DNA of 64,000 bases from Alphaproteobacteria bacterium (GTDB lineage Bacteria > Pseudomonadota > Alphaproteobacteria > Rhodobacterales > Rhodobacteraceae): the NCBI GenBank assembly GCA_030425145.1, contig JAUHVK010000013.1:53268-117267 (forward strand). The letters are read 5' to 3'. Both the position numbers and the translations under genes were made by a program. Below are positions 35,269 through 45,311 of the stretch, piece by piece (the first letter of the stretch is position 1; each line of letters starts with the position of its first letter). Under the pieces are notes generated by a model. That model had not been told where the DNA came from. It ran no database searches and saw only the letters and a program-made list of their open reading frames with translations.

Positions 35269-38112
35269 TTATTCCGCCGCTTCGGCGTAATCCTCCATCG
35301 GCGGGCAGCTGCAGACGAGGTGGCGGTCGCCATAAGCGTTGTCGACCCGGTTCACAGGCGGCCAATACTTGTCGACCCGGAACGCGCCGGGCGGGAAGCA
35401 TCCCTGTTCACGGCTGTAAGGCCGTTCCCAGTCGCGCACGAGGTCTTCCATCGTATGCGGCGCCAGCTTGAGCGGGTTTACCTCCCGGTCCATGTCCCCT
35501 GCCTCAATGGCGCGGATCTCTTCGCGGATCGCCAGCATCGCATCGCAGAAGCGATCAAGCTCCGCCTTGGTCTCCGACTCCGTCGGTTCGACCATCAGCG
35601 TCCCCGCCACAGGCCAGCTCATCGTCGGCGCATGGAACCCGGCATCGATCAGCCGCTTGGCAATATCCTCAACCGTGACACCCGCTGATTTCTCGAAAGG
35701 CCGCACGTCCAGAATACACTCATGCGCCACGCGACCTTTCTCGCCGCGATAGAGCACGTCAAATGCCCCTTCGAGCCGCGTCGCAACATAGTTCGCATTG
35801 AGGATCGCCACCCGCGTCGCCTGGGTAAGCCCTTCACCGCCCATCATTAGACAATACGCCCATGAGATCGGCAGCAATGACGGCGACCCGAACGGAGCGG
35901 CACTCACCGCGCCCTGACCCGACACCGGGTGCCCCGGCAGATGCGGGATCAGATGCGCCTTGACGCCAATCGGCCCCATGCCCGGTCCACCACCGCCATG
36001 CGGAATGCAGAAGGTCTTGTGCAGGTTGAGGTGGCTCACATCGCCGCCCAGATCGCCTGGTCGCGAGAGACCCACCATCGCGTTCATGTTGGCCCCGTCA
36101 ATATAGACCTGCCCGCCATGCTCATGCGTGATCGCGCAGACGTCTTTGACCGTGCCCTCGAACACACCATGCGTCGACGGATAGGTGATCATAGTACCAG
36201 CGAGGTTTTCGGAATGCTGCTCGGCCTTGGCGCGGAAGTCCTCAAGGTCGATGGAACCGTTGTCATCACACTTCACCGGCACAACTTTCCAACCGACCAT
36301 CTGGGCCGAAGCCGGGTTGGTGCCATGCGCGTTCACCGGGATGAGGCAGATGTTTCGATACCCCTGCCCATTCGCCCGGTGATAACCTGCGATGGACAAC
36401 AGCCCCGCATATTCTCCCTGCGCGCCGGAATTCGGCTGCATGGAAATCGCGTCATAGCCGGTAATCGTACAGAGTTTCGCGTTCAGATCCCCGATTAGCG
36501 TTTGATATCCGCGCACCTGTTCGTCGGGTACGTACGGATGAATATCCGCAAACTCCCGCCAACTTACCGGCATCATTTCCGCCGCTGAGTTCAGCTTCAT
36601 CGTGCAGGACCCAAGCGGGATCATCGCCCGGTCCAGCGCCAAATCACGGTCCGCCAGACGGCGCATGTAGCGCATCATTTCGGTTTCCGCCCGGTTCATG
36701 TGAAACACATCGTGCTGCAAATACTCCGACGTGCGAATGAGCGCGTCGGGCAAGCGGTATTCCGGCGTCAGATCGTCATCCGATTTGACCAGCCCAAAGG
36801 CGCGCCAAACCGCCTCGATCGTCGCAGGACGTGATTTCTCGTCCAGCGTGATGCCGATCTTGGTCTTGCCCACCGCCCGCAGGTTCAGCCCTTCACGCAC
36901 AGCAGCCTGCAACACGCCACGCTGCAACAGGCCCACATCCACCGTGATCGTGTCGAAATAGGCCTTGGGCTCAACCTTGAACCCTGCAGCTTCCAACCCT
37001 TTGGCCATACGCACCGTCTTACGATGGATACGCTGCGCAATCGCGCGAAGCCCTTTGGGCCCGTGGAACACCGCGTAGAAACCCGCCATCACCGCCAAGA
37101 GCGCCTGCGCAGTGCAGACGTTCGAGGTCGCCTTTTCCCGACGGATGTGCTGTTCGCGCGTTTGCAGCGCGAGGCGGTAAGCTTTGTTGCCATGGCTGTC
37201 GATGGAAATCCCCACGATCCGCCCAGGCATCGCCCGTTTGTAATCGTCCTTGGTCGCCATATAGGCCGCGTGCGGTCCACCATAGCCCAGCGGAATTCCA
37301 AAGCGCTGGGTCGATCCAACCGCAATATCCGCCCCCATCGCCCCCGGCTCTTTCAGCAGGCACAGCGCCATCGGATCGGCAGACATGATCGCAATCGCCT
37401 TGGCCTCATGCAGCCGCGCAATGTCATCGGTGAAATCGCGCAGATGCCCGTAAGTACCCGGATACTGGAAGATCGCCCCGAACACGGCTTCGGGATCCAT
37501 GTCTTCAACACCGCCGATGATGATCTCGATCCCTAGCGGCTCTGCGCGGGTCTTCATGACCGAAATGTTCTGCGGATGGCAGTTCTCATCCACAAAGAAC
37601 GCTTTGGCTTTCGATTTTGCCACCCGCTGCGCCATGGTCATCGCCTCGGCACAAGCCGTGGCCTCATCCAAGAGCGATGCGTTGGCTATCTCAAGCCCGG
37701 TCAGATCGCTGACCATGGTCTGATAGTTCAACAGCGCCTCAAGACGGCCCTGCGAAATCTCCGGCTGATAGGGCGTGTACGCCGTGTACCATGCCGGATT
37801 TTCGAAAATGTTGCGCTGGATCGCCGGTGGCGTGACCGAGCCGTGATAGCCCATCCCGATCAGCGAGGTGAGTACCTCGTTCTGCGACGCAGTCTCCCGC
37901 ATGTGGTAGAGCAGCTCCCGCTCCGACAGTGCCTTGCCGAAGTCCAGCGGTTTGTCCTGACGGATGCTTGCTGGCACCGTCTGCGAGATCAGTTCATCTA
38001 ACTTGGATACCCCGACCGTCGCCAACATCTCGGCCATCTCGGCAGGAGACGGGCCAATGTGACGCCGGTTGGCAAAATCATACGGCAGATAGTCAATGGC
38101 ATCGTAACCCAT
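35269..38112 (-). CDS. gcvP: Glycine dehydrogenase (decarboxylating), P protein
   Basis: A 947-residue PLP enzyme of the glycine cleavage system, decarboxylating glycine and passing the aminomethyl group to lipoyl-GcvH. Both halves of the fused P protein are present; the PLP lysine is K699 in [16 protein letters not shown]. Start ATG 38112 follows AAGGAGAGCG; the upstream open frame lacks a site. It is third in the gcvT-gcvH-gcvP operon, 130 bases after gcvH. No gcvL (dihydrolipoamide dehydrogenase) gene is nearby, so that subunit is presumably shared with the 2-oxoacid dehydrogenases. Confidence 0.97.
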   Translation of the reverse strand: MGYDAIDYLPYDFANRRHIGPSPAEMAEMLATVGVSKLDELISQTVPASIRQDKPLDFGKALSERELLYHMRETASQNEVLTSLIGMGYHGSVTPPAIQRNIFENPAWYTAYTPYQPEISQGRLEALLNYQTMVSDLTGLEIANASLLDEATACAEAMTMAQRVAKSKAKAFFVDENCHPQNISVMKTRAEPLGIEIIIGGVEDMDPEAVFGAIFQYPGTYGHLRDFTDDIARLHEAKAIAIMSADPMALCLLKEPGAMGADIAVGSTQRFGIPLGYGGPHAAYMATKDDYKRAMPGRIVGISIDSHGNKAYRLALQTREQHIRREKATSNVCTAQALLAVMAGFYAVFHGPKGLRAIAQRIHRKTVRMAKGLEAAGFKVEPKAYFDTITVDVGLLQRGVLQAAVREGLNLRAVGKTKIGITLDEKSRPATIEAVWRAFGLVKSDDDLTPEYRLPDALIRTSEYLQHDVFHMNRAETEMMRYMRRLADRDLALDRAMIPLGSCTMKLNSAAEMMPVSWREFADIHPYVPDEQVRGYQTLIGDLNAKLCTITGYDAISMQPNSGAQGEYAGLLSIAGYHRANGQGYRNICLIPVNAHGTNPASAQMVGWKVVPVKCDDNGSIDLEDFRAKAEQHSENLAGTMITYPSTHGVFEGTVKDVCAITHEHGGQVYIDGANMNAMVGLSRPGDLGGDVSHLNLHKTFCIPHGGGGPGMGPIGVKAHLIPHLPGHPVSGQGAVSAAPFGSPSLLPISWAYCLMMGGEGLTQATRVAILNANYVATRLEGAFDVLYRGEKGRVAHECILDVRPFEKSAGVTVEDIAKRLIDAGFHAPTMSWPVAGTLMVEPTESETKAELDRFCDAMLAIREEIRAIEAGDMDREVNPLKLAPHTMEDLVRDWERPYSREQGCFPPGAFRVDKYWPPVNRVDNAYGDRHLVCSCPPMEDYAEAAE

Positions 38113-38242
38113 ATCGCTCTCCTTGCGGTTCGGAACGGCGCGCCGTCCCCTGCTTCTTCTCTTCAAAATACGCCACGCGACAGGGCCACCGGGCGTGCTG
38201 TCGGGCAAGGGGCGGGCAGGTCTCAGGACCCGCCCGGCCAGA

Positions 38243-38602
38243 TCAGCCGATGAATTTTTTGTAGGCGGCTTCATCCATCATGTCGTCCAGCGCCGACAGG
38301 TCTTCGATCTTCATCTTGAAGAACCACGCATCGCCCTCGGGGTCTTCGTTGACCTTACCCGGTTCTTCGACAAGCGGCTCGTTCACCTCGGTGATGACAC
38401 CGTCCAATGGTGCGAGGATGTCTGAGGCCGCCTTGACCGACTCAATCACCACGATCTCGTCATCCTTGCTGACAGTCTGGCCTTCATCGGGCAGTTCGAT
38501 AAACACCACATCGCCCAGTTGTTCGGCGGCATGTGCGGTGATTCCCACGACCACCTCGTCGCCTTCGACGCGCAGCCATTCATGTTCTTCGGTGAATTTC
38601 AT
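38243..38602 (-). CDS. gcvH: Glycine cleavage system H protein
   Basis: A 119-residue lipoyl carrier. The lipoylation lysine is K57 in [10 protein letters not shown]; the opening [14 protein letters not shown] and [19 protein letters not shown] are classic. It shuttles the aminomethyl group between GcvP and GcvT. Start ATG 38602 is preceded by AAGAGGGACAAG. It lies 19 bases after gcvT on the same strand. Confidence 0.97.
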   Translation of the reverse strand: MKFTEEHEWLRVEGDEVVVGITAHAAEQLGDVVFIELPDEGQTVSKDDEIVVIESVKAASDILAPLDGVITEVNEPLVEEPGKVNEDPEGDAWFFKMKIEDLSALDDMMDEAAYKKFIG

Positions 38603-38621
38603 CTTGTCCCTCTTGGTGTGT

Positions 38622-39746
38622 TTATCGTTTGAATCCTGCCGCCACGAAGGGCAGCTTGGCAACAGAAACGGGAAGCCGTTTCCCACGGACTTCGCCAAAA
38701 AGTGTGGTGCCGTTTTCGGCATGGGCCGCGTCGACATAGCCCATCGCCACAGGCGCGCCAACGGTCGGGCCAAACCCGCCCGATGTTACGGTTCCGATCT
38801 GAGTGTCGGCATCCGCACTGGCGAAAAGCGGCGTGCCTTCCCGCATCGGCGCGCGCCCCTCGGGCGACAGGCCGACGCGCTTGCGCGAAACGCCTTCACC
38901 CATCTCACGCAAGATACGGTCTGCCCCCGGGAACCCGCCTGCGCGGTCGCCACCGGCGCGGCGCACTTTCTGCATACCCCAGGTCAACCCGCCTTCAACC
39001 GGCGAGGTCGTCTCGTCAATGTCATGTCCATAAAGGCACAGCCCGGCTTCGAGCCGCAGCGAATCCCGCGCACCAAGCCCGATGGCTTCCACATCCTCAT
39101 GCGCCAGCAGCGCCTTCGCCAAATCTGTGGCGGCCGCCGCAGGCACGGATATCTCATATCCGTCTTCCCCGGTGTAGCCGGACCGCGACACCCAACATTC
39201 CGCACCAGCGATGGGAACAGTGGCGACGTCCATGAACCGCATCTCGGCCACCACCGGATGATGCTCTGCAAGTACGACCTCAGCTTTTGGCCCCTGCAAC
39301 GCTAGCAGTGCCCGGTTCTCCAGCAGCTTCACCGTCACCTCCGGTTCCAGCGCCGCGCGCATCCGGGCAACATCGGCGTCCTTGCAGGCGGCATTGACGA
39401 CGACGAACAGGTGATCGCCCCGGTTGGCGAACATCAGATCGTCTTCGATCCCGCCTGCATCATTGGTAAAGAACCCATAGCGCTGGCGGCCCTCGACCAA
39501 TTCCAGCACATCCTGCGGAATCAACGTCTCCAGGGCGGCCTTGGCGACCTCTGGATCCTCAGACCGCAGAATGACCTGCCCCATGTGGCTCACGTCGAAG
39601 AGCCCGGCAGCCGCGCGGCAATGCAGGTGCTCTTTCATCACGCCAAGACTGTACTGCACGGGCATGTCATAGCCGGCAAACGGCACCATCTTGGCGCCAA
39701 GGCTGACATGCAGATCGTAAAGCGGTGTGCGTTTCAATTCGCTCAC
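38622..39746 (-). CDS. gcvT: Glycine cleavage system T protein (aminomethyltransferase)
   Basis: A 374-residue tetrahydrofolate-dependent aminomethyltransferase. Landmarks are AKMVPFAGYDMPVQY, GLFDVSHMGQV, LQGPKAE, SRSGYTGEDGYEI and the C-terminal GTVTSGGFGPTVG. It releases ammonia and makes 5,10-methylene-THF, which glyA downstream in the window can use. The GTG start at 39746 has AAAGGGA about 7 bases upstream and gives the family N-terminus. It is the first gene after the glycine riboswitch. Confidence 0.96.
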   Translation of the reverse strand: MSELKRTPLYDLHVSLGAKMVPFAGYDMPVQYSLGVMKEHLHCRAAAGLFDVSHMGQVILRSEDPEVAKAALETLIPQDVLELVEGRQRYGFFTNDAGGIEDDLMFANRGDHLFVVVNAACKDADVARMRAALEPEVTVKLLENRALLALQGPKAEVVLAEHHPVVAEMRFMDVATVPIAGAECWVSRSGYTGEDGYEISVPAAAATDLAKALLAHEDVEAIGLGARDSLRLEAGLCLYGHDIDETTSPVEGGLTWGMQKVRRAGGDRAGGFPGADRILREMGEGVSRKRVGLSPEGRAPMREGTPLFASADADTQIGTVTSGGFGPTVGAPVAMGYVDAAHAENGTTLFGEVRGKRLPVSVAKLPFVAAGFKR

Positions 39747-39828
39747 GCGGCATCCCTTTGTCTGTGACCGGGTGCAGGGTAAGCGGCATCCGGCATATTC
39801 CAACCCGCGCATGCGCACGGTCGTCCTA

Positions 39829-39985
39829 TGCCCCCTCTGTCCTTTCGCCTGAGATCGTTATCCCTTCGGCGTTCCGGGTCAGGCCCGAAATCTCTCCAGA
39901 GTCTATGTCCGCGACGGTCCTTTGGCCTGAGAGTTTCCGGGGGCGGTTGCTCCTTCGGCACCGGTCTAACCGGTTCTCCCATCGC
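39829..39985 (-). ncRNA. Tandem glycine riboswitch controlling gcvT-gcvH-gcvP
   Basis: Reading the - strand, the first aptamer begins at GGGAGAACCGG (near 39981) and contains GCCGAAGGAGCAA and CTCTCAGGCCAAAGGACCG. The second follows with GGACATAGACTCTGGAGAG, GCCGAAGGGATAA and ATCTCAGGCGAAAGGACAGAGGGGGC (ending near 39830). These are the hallmarks of the cooperative two-aptamer glycine riboswitch, which turns on glycine cleavage genes when glycine is abundant. It lies 83 bases before the gcvT start. A -10-like TATAGT/TATACA stretch near 39990-40000 may be the promoter. Confidence 0.95.
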
Positions 39986-40028
39986 AGGTGTATACTATGG
40001 TAGACCGATTTCCTTTCGGCCTCAAGGG

Positions 40029-40499
40029 TCAAACTGAAAGCGCAGCTTCCCGGGCCGTGCAGGTGCGACTTGGGTTCAGAATGTCAAGAAGATCGGAATT
40101 CGTGCAGACCAGTGAGTCCAACGTGATCGGGTCCAAAGACCGATAGAACGCCTCAACCGCGTCGGTCAGCGCCGTTCGCAAACGGCAGGCATCTTTTAAG
40201 GGGCAGGTATTGTCCACGTCAGCGAAGCATTCGGCCAACGGGACAGGGGCTTCCAGAACCCGGAACACGTCACCGATCCGGATATCTTCGGCCGAACGGC
40301 CCAGAGACAACCCACCATTACGCCCGCGTTGCGTGTGCAGGAACCCAAGCTGGGCCAGTTGGTTAATCACCTGTGCCAGGTGGTTTTCCGAAGCGTTGCA
40401 GCGTTGGGCAATTTCCGATTTGGTCACAAGCCGCCCGGTATTGGCCGCACAGAACATAAGGACGCGCATCGCGATGTTGGTACGTTTGGTGACACGCAA
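40029..40499 (-). CDS. Rrf2 family transcriptional regulator (NsrR-like)
   Basis: A 156-residue winged-helix regulator. The start of the family pattern, LRVTKRTNIAMRVLMFCA, follows the chosen TTG 40499, which has GAAAGG 9 bases upstream; ATG 40508 would put that site directly against the start. The DNA-binding part NASENHLAQVINQLAQLGF and RGRNGGLSL match NsrR/RirA-type proteins. Three cysteines (CX7CX5C in ECFADVDNTCPLKDACRLR) probably hold an Fe-S cluster sensing NO or iron. It lies just upstream of the glycine riboswitch on the same strand. Confidence 0.85.
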   Translation of the reverse strand: MRVTKRTNIAMRVLMFCAANTGRLVTKSEIAQRCNASENHLAQVINQLAQLGFLHTQRGRNGGLSLGRSAEDIRIGDVFRVLEAPVPLAECFADVDNTCPLKDACRLRTALTDAVEAFYRSLDPITLDSLVCTNSDLLDILNPSRTCTAREAALSV

Positions 40500-40589
40500 G
40501 GCAATCATCCTTTCAGTTCGGTTGGCCAAACCTACGGGATCATGCAAAGCTGTCTTTGATATACATCAACTGAACGAGCAGACAGCCCA

Positions 40590-41153
40590 GTGAAACATCC
40601 CCATTTCTTCGGTTACGGATCGCTGGTTAACCGGAACACACACAGTTTCACACCGGTCCATACCTCGCAGATCACCGGATGGCGGCGCATCTGGCAGCGC
40701 GCCCCAAACCGGCCAGCGGCGTTTCTGTCCGTCATTGCTGACGGGGACAGCACCCTTGACGGTGTGATCGCCCCTGTTCCGAACGACGATTGGGTGGCGC
40801 TGGATGCACGGGAATTTTCCTACCGGCGCATCGCCGTGACCGAGTCTGTTGCGCATCATGCGTCTGATGTGCGCGACATCTCGATCTATGCCATCCCACC
40901 TAGCGATGCGGCACCACCGGACAAGGATCACCCGATCCTGCTCAGCTATGTGGACGCGGTTCTTCAAGGCTATCTGCGAGAATTCGGCGAAGCCGGTGCC
41001 GAGCGGTTCTGCACAACCACCGAAGGCTGGGACACGCCGGTGCGGAACGACCGGGCGGACCCGGTTTATCCGCGCGCCCAGCGCCTTTCGCAAACCGAGC
41101 AGAACTTTGTCGACGACATGCTCCTGACCCTGCGCGCCAAGGTGTTTGCCTGA
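40590..41153 (+). CDS. Gamma-glutamylcyclotransferase-fold protein
   Basis: A 187-residue protein beginning MKHPHFFGYGSLVNR, the substrate-binding loop of the GGCT/ChaC/AIG2 fold, with a likely acid in DAREFSYRRI. Family members cyclise gamma-glutamyl groups or act on glutathione, but many are uncharacterised. It is divergent from the Rrf2 gene (91-bp gap) and its TGA overlaps the ATG of the DUF2254 gene by one base. Confidence 0.8.
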   Translation: MKHPHFFGYGSLVNRNTHSFTPVHTSQITGWRRIWQRAPNRPAAFLSVIADGDSTLDGVIAPVPNDDWVALDAREFSYRRIAVTESVAHHASDVRDISIYAIPPSDAAPPDKDHPILLSYVDAVLQGYLREFGEAGAERFCTTTEGWDTPVRNDRADPVYPRAQRLSQTEQNFVDDMLLTLRAKVFA

Positions 41154-42400
41154 TGCGCGAGCGTATCAGGCTCTGGCTCAAGCGCCTTTGGCGTCGCCCC
41201 GGCATCCGCATTTCAGCCTTTGGCAGCGTCGCCCTCCTGGTGGCCTTGGTCGCGCCGCTTCTCGACCGCTCCATTCCGGACTCGTGGGTTGACCGCTTCT
41301 CGCGCGAAGCGGTTCTGCCGATCCTCAATATTCTCGCGTCGTCGATGCTGGCAGTCACCACGTTTTCGCTAGGTATCATGGTGCAGGCGTTCCGATCCGC
41401 TGCCGGGCAAGCCACTCCGCGCGTGTACCGGCTTTTGATGCAGGACATGACCACGCTCAATGTGATGTCGGTCTTTGTCGGGGCCTTCCTCTTCTCTCTC
41501 GCCTCCATCGTCATGTTCCGCGCCGAATTCTATAGCGAATCGGCGTCGGTGATCGTCTTTGCGATGACGATGGTCTGCATCGTTCTGATCGTCGTCGCGA
41601 TCCTGCGCTGGATCGCCCATCTCAGCCAGTTGGGCAGCCTGCATCACACCCTGACAATCGTCGAACAGGCAGCAAGCCGACCACTGGTCCGTCTTGCAGA
41701 GCAACCCAATCTTGGTGCCCGCGCTGCCAGCGACTCCCCGCGCGCACCAAAAACCGCCAAGGCATTGCGCAGCCCCCGGTCCGGCTATGTCCAGTTCATC
41801 AGCCTTGCCGAACTTAATGAGCAACTAGAGAAACAGGACGTGATGCTCTGGGTCTATGCGCCTCCCGGCAGCTGGGTGCTAGAAAACACACCGCTCGCCT
41901 ATGTCGAAGGCGAATGCGACCTCGACGCATTGCTTGAAAACTTCACGCTGGGTGATGAACGCACAGTTGAACAGGACGCCCGTTTTGGTTTGGTCATCCT
42001 GTCCGAAGTGGCCTCACGCGCACTGTCCCCCGGCGTGAACGATCCCGGCACGGCGATCGACGTGATCCACCGGATAGAACGCATCCTCTGGGACTTGGGT
42101 CAGGGCATGTCCGTCGAAGACCGCGATACCAAACCCAAATTTGACCGGGTTATCCTCGGGGCCGTATCGGCCGACGATCTGCTGCATGACGGTTTCGCAA
42201 GTCTCATGCAGGATGGTTGCAATAGGTTCGACGTTATGGCCCAGATGCTGAAAGCCGCCAATCGGCTCTCCAAGAGCGATTGGTCAGACCTTGCGAAATC
42301 CGCAGAAAAGACCCGCGACGCGACGCTTGGGCTCATCGACCGTCGGATCGACGACCCTGAAGCGGTAAAAGCGCTGCATCAGAAAGCCAAGGACACCTAG
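41153..42400 (+). CDS. DUF2254 membrane protein
   Basis: A 415-residue protein of the DUF2254 family. Four membrane helices lie in the first 170 residues (AFGSVALLVALVAPLL; ILASSMLAVTTFSLGIMV; NVMSVFVGAFLFSLASIVMF; VIVFAMTMVCIVLIVVAIL), followed by a cytosolic domain containing SRALSPGVNDPGTAIDV. The function is unknown. It is coupled to the upstream GGCT-fold gene and its TAG stop shares the tetranucleotide CTAG with the convergent gltX stop. Confidence 0.9.
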   Translation: MRERIRLWLKRLWRRPGIRISAFGSVALLVALVAPLLDRSIPDSWVDRFSREAVLPILNILASSMLAVTTFSLGIMVQAFRSAAGQATPRVYRLLMQDMTTLNVMSVFVGAFLFSLASIVMFRAEFYSESASVIVFAMTMVCIVLIVVAILRWIAHLSQLGSLHHTLTIVEQAASRPLVRLAEQPNLGARAASDSPRAPKTAKALRSPRSGYVQFISLAELNEQLEKQDVMLWVYAPPGSWVLENTPLAYVEGECDLDALLENFTLGDERTVEQDARFGLVILSEVASRALSPGVNDPGTAIDVIHRIERILWDLGQGMSVEDRDTKPKFDRVILGAVSADDLLHDGFASLMQDGCNRFDVMAQMLKAANRLSKSDWSDLAKSAEKTRDATLGLIDRRIDDPEAVKALHQKAKDT

Positions 42401-43734
42401 GCTTTCGCCAGTTCGCGCGCCGGGATAGTCTGCAACAGCGGCAGCAGGTCCGCCATTTCCGGCCCCCGCTCCTGCCCCGTCAGAGCCTTGCGCAGCGGCA
42501 TGAAGAGCCCCTTACCTTTTCGGCCTGTCGCCTCTTTCACCGCCGCAGTCCAGGAACCCCACGCATCCTGGCCAAGCGGGCCTTCAGGCAGCAGCGCCAT
42601 TGCTTCAGCAACGAACTCCGCATCCTCGTCGGCAACCAGCGGCTCTGCACCATTGGCACAAAGCTCCCACCACTTCGCGATATCGCGCCGCGTGGTGATA
42701 TTCTCGCGTGCCACGGTCCAGAAGGCTTCGGCCTTGTCCGCCGGAACGCCCAACGCATCGAGATCGGTTTTGACAGCGGTCACATCCAATCCGTGCAACT
42801 TGCGCGCAGTAAGCGGGAACAGGTCTTCGAAATCGAACTTCGTCGGGGCAGAGCCGAACTGGTTCAAATCGAACCCGTCCGCGATTTCTTCCAGTGACAT
42901 CCGCAATTCCACCGGCTGCGACGAGCCGAGACGGGCCATCAGGCTCAAAAGCGCTTCCGGCTCCACACCCTGCTCACGCAGATCGCGCAGCGCCAGTGTG
43001 CCCAGACGCTTGGACAGCGACTCACCTTGCGGGCCTGTCAGCAGCGAATGGTGGGCAAAGGACGGCACATTACCGCCCAGCGCGCGAATGATCTGGATCT
43101 GCGTCGCGGTGTTGGTCACGTGGTCCGACCCACGCACTACATGGGTCACACCCATTTCGGTGTCATCCACCACAGACGCCAACGTATAGAGAATCTGGCC
43201 GTCGGCCCGGATCAACACCGGATCGCTGACACTTGCCGCGTCAATCGAGATGCCCCCGAGAATGCCATCGGTCCACTCGATCCGCTCTTGATCGAGCTTG
43301 AACCGCCAGACGCCGTCACCCCGGTCGGCGCGCAGCTTGTCCTTGTCCGCATCCGACAGGGACAGCGCTGCGCGGTCATAGACCGGCGGCTTGCCCATGT
43401 TCAGCTGCTTCTTGCGCTTCAGGTCCAGCTCAGTCGGTGTCTCGAACGCTTCGTAGAACCGCCCCATCTCGCGCAACTTGTCTGCCGCAGCATGATACCG
43501 GTCCAGCCGTTCCGACTGACGCTCCACCCGATCCCATGTCAGGCCCAGCCATTCCAGATCCTGCTTGAGCGCATCGACGTACTCTTCCTTCGACCGCTCC
43601 GGATCGGTGTCGTCGATCCGCAGAATGAAGGTGCCGCCGGATTTGCGGGCGATCAGGTAGTTGAACAAGGCGGTGCGCAGGTTGCCGACGTGAATGTAAC
43701 CGGTGGGCGACGGCGCAAAACGGGTGGTTGTCAT
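42397..43734 (-). CDS. gltX: Glutamyl-tRNA synthetase (GluRS)
   Basis: A 445-residue class I synthetase. The HIGH-type motif is PTGYIHVGNLRTALFN near the N-terminus and the KMSKS-type motif is SLSKRLG. Other features are LRIDDTDPERSKEEY and HVVRGSDHVTNT. It charges tRNA-Glu and, in alphaproteobacteria lacking GlnRS, often also tRNA-Gln for transamidation; Rhodobacterales frequently carry two gltX genes, so this may be one of a pair. Confidence 0.95.
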   Translation of the reverse strand: MTTTRFAPSPTGYIHVGNLRTALFNYLIARKSGGTFILRIDDTDPERSKEEYVDALKQDLEWLGLTWDRVERQSERLDRYHAAADKLREMGRFYEAFETPTELDLKRKKQLNMGKPPVYDRAALSLSDADKDKLRADRGDGVWRFKLDQERIEWTDGILGGISIDAASVSDPVLIRADGQILYTLASVVDDTEMGVTHVVRGSDHVTNTATQIQIIRALGGNVPSFAHHSLLTGPQGESLSKRLGTLALRDLREQGVEPEALLSLMARLGSSQPVELRMSLEEIADGFDLNQFGSAPTKFDFEDLFPLTARKLHGLDVTAVKTDLDALGVPADKAEAFWTVARENITTRRDIAKWWELCANGAEPLVADEDAEFVAEAMALLPEGPLGQDAWGSWTAAVKEATGRKGKGLFMPLRKALTGQERGPEMADLLPLLQTIPARELAKA

Positions 43735-43901
43735 GGACTATGTCTCCTGTTGCCCGCGCTTTCACATAATGGGATGCTTTTGTCCAGAAAGCCCCGCACC
43801 ATCGGCCTGCGTGATTGCACAGTCACGAAGGCGTGAATGAACAAGCCGAAGTCGAAAATGCCGCTACACTCCTTTTCATTCTAAACAGGGGAGCGACCAT
43901 T

Positions 43902-44828
43902 ATGTCCGAAATTTCCATGTCACGCCGTAGCCTTCTTGCCGGTGCTGCCGCCCTACCGATGGCAGCCGGTCTTGGTGTCACCCGCGCCAGCGCGGGCGGT
44001 CACATGCAGGGGCCCCAAATCCCTCGCGTCAACCGTTTTGGTGTGGGCGACTTCGAAGTCACCACGATGCTGGTCGGCAGCCGCACCGTCGAAGAGCCGC
44101 AAAACATCTTCGGCATGAATGTCAGCGCCGAAGAATTTGCCGAAGTCTCTGCCGAGGCGCGCATCCCGATCGACAAGGCGCAATTCTTCTTCACGCCGAC
44201 TCTGGTCAACACTGGGTCTGAACTCATCCTCTTTGACACGGGCCTCAACGGTGCCGCCACCGCGCAGGCCGTCGAAATGGCGGGTTATTCCGCAGACGCC
44301 GTGACCCATGTCGTTCTGACCCACATGCATGGCGACCACATCGGTGGTCTGATGACCGAAGGAGCCGAAACCTTCGGCAACGCCGCCTACATCACCGGGC
44401 AGGCGGAATTCGACCACTGGTCGGGCACTGACAATGAAGGCTTTGCCAACAACGTCAAACCGCTGGCCGAGAAGATGTCGTTTATTGGCGATGGCGACAG
44501 CGTCAGTTCCGGCATTACGGCGATGGCGGCGTTCGGGCACACACCGGGTCATATGACCTACATGCTAGACAGCAACGACAAGCAGCTACTGATCTTGGCC
44601 GACCTCGCCAACCACTATGTCTGGTCGCTGGCCCATCCCGATTGGGAAGTCCGCTTCGACATGGACAAGGCCGCCGCTGCCGCGTCGCGCCGCAACGTGC
44701 TGGGGATGCTCGCCACGGATGCCGTTCCGTTCATCGGCTACCACATGCCCTTCCCGGGTGCGGGCTATGTCGAAACACGCGGCGACGGCTTCCACTACGT
44801 GCCGCACAGCTACCAGCTGTTGCTCTGA
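43902..44828 (+). CDS. Exported MBL-fold metallo-hydrolase
   Basis: A 308-residue metallo-beta-lactamase-fold protein with a twin-arginine signal (MSRRSLLAGAAALPMAAG). The metal motif is THMHGDHIGG, with further ligands in FGHTPGHMTY and ILADLANHY. The group includes quorum-quenching lactonases and other periplasmic hydrolases; substrate not assignable. Start ATG 43902 follows AGGGGAG. It is divergent from gltX. Confidence 0.9.
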   Translation: MSEISMSRRSLLAGAAALPMAAGLGVTRASAGGHMQGPQIPRVNRFGVGDFEVTTMLVGSRTVEEPQNIFGMNVSAEEFAEVSAEARIPIDKAQFFFTPTLVNTGSELILFDTGLNGAATAQAVEMAGYSADAVTHVVLTHMHGDHIGGLMTEGAETFGNAAYITGQAEFDHWSGTDNEGFANNVKPLAEKMSFIGDGDSVSSGITAMAAFGHTPGHMTYMLDSNDKQLLILADLANHYVWSLAHPDWEVRFDMDKAAAAASRRNVLGMLATDAVPFIGYHMPFPGAGYVETRGDGFHYVPHSYQLLL

Positions 44829-44870
44829 TCGCGCCTTGACGCGGTCGCCCAGCGCGGTGCTGATAGGCGC

Positions 44871-45263
44871 ATGACCGCGCAAGACGATATCGATGACATC
44901 ACACGCTATGCCGAGGCAGCCCTGAACGGGCTGCCTTTGCCGTTTCGCGATCTGTGCCAAGATATTCTGCTTCAAGTCGCCGACTGGCCCCCGCAAGACA
45001 TTCTCAATGAACTTGAGATCGACGATCCAATTGAATTGACAGGGCTCTATGACGGCATTCCCCTGACCGAGAAATCCGCAGGCGACCCGTCCCCCTTTCC
45101 CGATCAGGTCTGGCTTTACGCCGAACCGATCCTTGCGGAATGGCGGGAACGGAAATCGGTCACGCTACAGCATCTGGTGACCCATATCGTCGTGCATGAA
45201 ATCGCGCACCATTTCGGCTGGACCGATGATGAAATCGCAGAAGTGGACCGTTGGTGGGAATGA
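44871..45263 (+). CDS. Small zincin-like metallopeptidase (minimal MMP-like domain)
   Basis: A 130-residue protein of the family with a minimal matrix-metalloprotease-like domain (PF06262). The zinc motif is HEIAHHFGW, followed by the acidic DDEIAEVDRWW end. Substrates are unknown; the family is widespread as a single small gene. It begins 42 bases after the MBL-fold gene and may be co-transcribed. Confidence 0.9.
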   Translation: MTAQDDIDDITRYAEAALNGLPLPFRDLCQDILLQVADWPPQDILNELEIDDPIELTGLYDGIPLTEKSAGDPSPFPDQVWLYAEPILAEWRERKSVTLQHLVTHIVVHEIAHHFGWTDDEIAEVDRWWE

Positions 45264-45311
45264 CTCCGCAAAAGTTTGCAAACCCGACGCCTGAGTTTGC
45301 AAACCCTAGGC

